In this document: positions 13,572-15,104 of the stretch, piece after piece
How positions within the stretch are numbered: position 1 is the first letter of the stretch
Layout: the number at the start of each line of letters is the position of its first letter
Assembly: GCA_040883315.1 (NCBI GenBank)
Contig: JBFLKU010000032.1
Coordinates: 1 to 15,104 of the forward strand
Direction: 5' to 3'
DNA: 15,104 nucleotides
Source of the DNA: JAFGUF01 sp040883315
GTDB taxonomy: Bacteria > Bacillota > Clostridia > Christensenellales > UMGS416
Notes under the pieces: generated by a model
What the model saw: only the letters and a program-made list of their open reading frames with translations
What the model was told of the DNA's origin: nothing
Database searches by the model: none
Made by a program: the position numbers and the translations under genes

Positions 13572-13659
13572 AGCATTATGGGATGGAAAGCGGTATATTT
13601 GATATATAAAAAATGCCGTTCAGGACATGTAGGGGAAAAATAAGGCATAGAGGTGCATG

Positions 13660-14355
13660 ATGAAAGAGAAACAGATAGTCCACAGAAAGTCCCATAATAT
13701 TCTGAAATTCAACATGGATTTTTGGAATGAAGTGAAGACCTTTGTAACGGAAAACTACAATAAGTATTCTGTGAAGATTGCGGCCTCTGATACGCAGGAG
13801 ACTACATCGGATTTTGATGAGGCATACGAAAAAATATGCCAGTATACAGACAGCGTAAAGACTATTGAAATATCCGCAGAGGCAGAGGATGAAAAGCTGG
13901 ATATAGAGATCGTGAATAGGCGAGGCGAATACTTCAAATACACAATAGACCTGGCAGCAGAATGCACAGATGACAAAAAAGCGAATAAAGTGATATGCTT
14001 TATGGATAGTATCAGCACGGGCGGCGATCTTTTTGCCTTTGCCATACTTTTGGCTTTTGGCATACTGGGCATTTTTATTATAAACTTTTTGTCCTTTGTA
14101 TTCAGCAGCATAGATATAGGAATAGGGCTGAAGGTATTTATTGTTCTGTGTGTTTATCTGGTGCTTGGCATTTCCGGAATACTGTATATGAATGTGATGA
14201 TAAACAAAACATGGAGTGTGCAGAGAATACAGTTTTGGACAAAATACAGAAGTATAGTACAATATAGACAGATGAGAAACATAGGATATACGTATGCAGC
14301 CATATCGCTGATTCTGGCGATTGCACTGTTCGTAGTGGGGTATTCAATACTATAG
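13660..14355 (+). CDS. Three-helix membrane protein of a local paralogous family (member B)
   Basis: Unrecognised family; same plan as members A and C. The soluble N-terminal domain (about 1-120) starts N-I-L-K-F-N-M-D-F-W-N-E-V-K and contains D-E-A-Y-E-K-I-C-Q-Y-T-D. Two hydrophobic segments lie near 128-155 and 160-185, an R-I-Q-F-W motif follows, and a last helix is near 210-231. There are two adjacent ATG codons (13657 and 13660); AGAGG at 13649-13653 sits best, six bases, for the second, giving 231 residues. An extended -10 promoter lies at 13563-13571. The N-terminal half is acidic and probably cytoplasmic. Role unknown. Confidence 0.8.
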   Translation: MKEKQIVHRKSHNILKFNMDFWNEVKTFVTENYNKYSVKIAASDTQETTSDFDEAYEKICQYTDSVKTIEISAEAEDEKLDIEIVNRRGEYFKYTIDLAAECTDDKKANKVICFMDSISTGGDLFAFAILLAFGILGIFIINFLSFVFSSIDIGIGLKVFIVLCVYLVLGISGILYMNVMINKTWSVQRIQFWTKYRSIVQYRQMRNIGYTYAAISLILAIALFVVGYSIL

Positions 14356-14431
14356 AAAGAAGCAGATGAAAAAATATGTGGTAGGGCACATATAAGAAAT
14401 AGAAATAGATATAGATATATAGAGGTATAAA

Positions 14432-15104
14432 ATGGGGAATAAGCATATAGTCAGTGATAATGGGAGCTTCATACTGAAGCTGAATTACGATTTTTGGAGC
14501 AAGATAGCAGAATTTGTAGAGAGCAGCTACGAAAAGCATTCTGTAGAGATTGCCTTAGATGGGGATGCCTATTTATTCAAAAGAATGGATGAAGCATATG
14601 AAAGCATATGCGAGCATACCGACGAAATAAAGAAGATAAAACTGGTGGCAAAAGACAATGAGGACATACTAAACATTGTCATAAAAAATTATAGAGATAT
14701 AGGCGATATTCACACTGTGGAGCTATATGCAGAGTGCAGCACATTCGAGAAGGAAAACGGAGTGCGGATGAACATCATGGAAATGATGGAAACCCGCAAA
14801 CTGAACTGCTGCGGCATAAGAATAGCCAGTGTGATTTTTGTTATGATTATAATGAATTTCTTAAGTGAAATTTTCATCCAAAACGATAGGGTAGCCTATC
14901 CTGTAATTACTAGCTTTTTAATAGCGCTAATATTTATGGTGGTGATATTCTGGGGTGCAGTTCCGCTGCTGCAGAGAGCCATATACGGAAAAAGCAAAAT
15001 AAAGTTTCTAACCAATTATGAAAACATAGCAAAATATAATAAGATGAAAAAAGCAGAAATAATTATAAGCATCTTTTTGTTTATAATTGCCGTTGCACTT
15101 ATGC
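14432..15104 (+). CDS. Three-helix membrane protein of a local paralogous family (member C), 3' end outside window
   Basis: An open frame runs from the ATG at 14432 through the last base (224 codons), with AGAGGT at 14421-14426 five bases before the start. It begins M-G-N-K-H-I-V-S-D-N-G and continues F-I-L-K-L-N-Y-D-F-W-S-K-I-A-E-F-V-E-S-S-Y-E-K-H-S-V-E-I, close to member B. It shares D-E-A-Y-E-S-I-C-E-H-T-D with B. Helices are near residues 130-150 and 160-182, with a final one starting near 210. By comparison with B only about ten residues are missing. It is 76 bp after member B and probably co-transcribed with it. Confidence 0.8.
   Translation, partial: MGNKHIVSDNGSFILKLNYDFWSKIAEFVESSYEKHSVEIALDGDAYLFKRMDEAYESICEHTDEIKKIKLVAKDNEDILNIVIKNYRDIGDIHTVELYAECSTFEKENGVRMNIMEMMETRKLNCCGIRIASVIFVMIIMNFLSEIFIQNDRVAYPVITSFLIALIFMVVIFWGAVPLLQRAIYGKSKIKFLTNYENIAKYNKMKKAEIIISIFLFIIAVALM

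Overview
The window looks like chromosome from a moderately AT-rich anaerobic Firmicute, probably class Clostridia. This is an inference from the following: strong purine-rich Shine-Dalgarno sites (AAGGAG, GGAGG), sigma-A type promoters (TATAAT), heavy use of ATA for Ile and AGA for Arg, a DegV protein, a FadR-type GntR regulator, and an oxygen-sensitive glycyl radical enzyme (GRE) with its activase. I saw no rRNA, tRNA, CRISPR array, transposase or phage gene.

Left third (1-4697), all on the minus strand. Reading in the direction of transcription: a three-helix membrane protein of unknown function (4697-3924), a DegV-family lipid-binding protein (3790-2942), a membrane-anchored M6-type zinc metalloprotease with an Asp/Tyr-rich stalk and an EF-hand-like loop (2770-1379), and a CDF zinc/cation exporter only 9 bp behind it (1369-479). 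Next come a hairpin cluster with an intrinsic terminator (423-475), a short PIN-like ORF that looks truncated (406-80), and the first codons of another gene leaving the window (18-1).

Centre (4863-9985), plus strand: a compact, self-contained operon and the most interesting part of the window. A consensus-like promoter (TTGCAA-N17-TATAAT) is overlapped at its expected start point by a perfect FadR-family operator-like palindrome (CGTGGT-ATG-ACCACG). It drives a FadR/GntR regulator, a GRE of unassigned substrate (Cys450-x-Glu452, glycyl radical Gly807), a radical-SAM activase with two extra ferredoxin-type clusters, and an unusual flavin-type protein made of two split-barrel halves. All are overlapping or nearly so, and a strong terminator closes the unit at 9959-9985. 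The logic suggested is effector-relieved repression of a radical-based catabolic step on an unknown small molecule. No dedicated transporter, aldehyde or alcohol dehydrogenase, or microcompartment gene accompanies it.

Right third (10145-15104), plus strand: a membrane-protein neighbourhood. Two tandem six-helix paralogues share near-identical DNA blocks separated by diverged stretches. Three members of another paralogous family follow (soluble N-terminal domain, helix pair, C-terminal helix), the last running off the window. A tocopherol-cyclase-like protein sits among them. None of these membrane families has a function I can assign.

All intergenic gaps are shorter than 300 bp.
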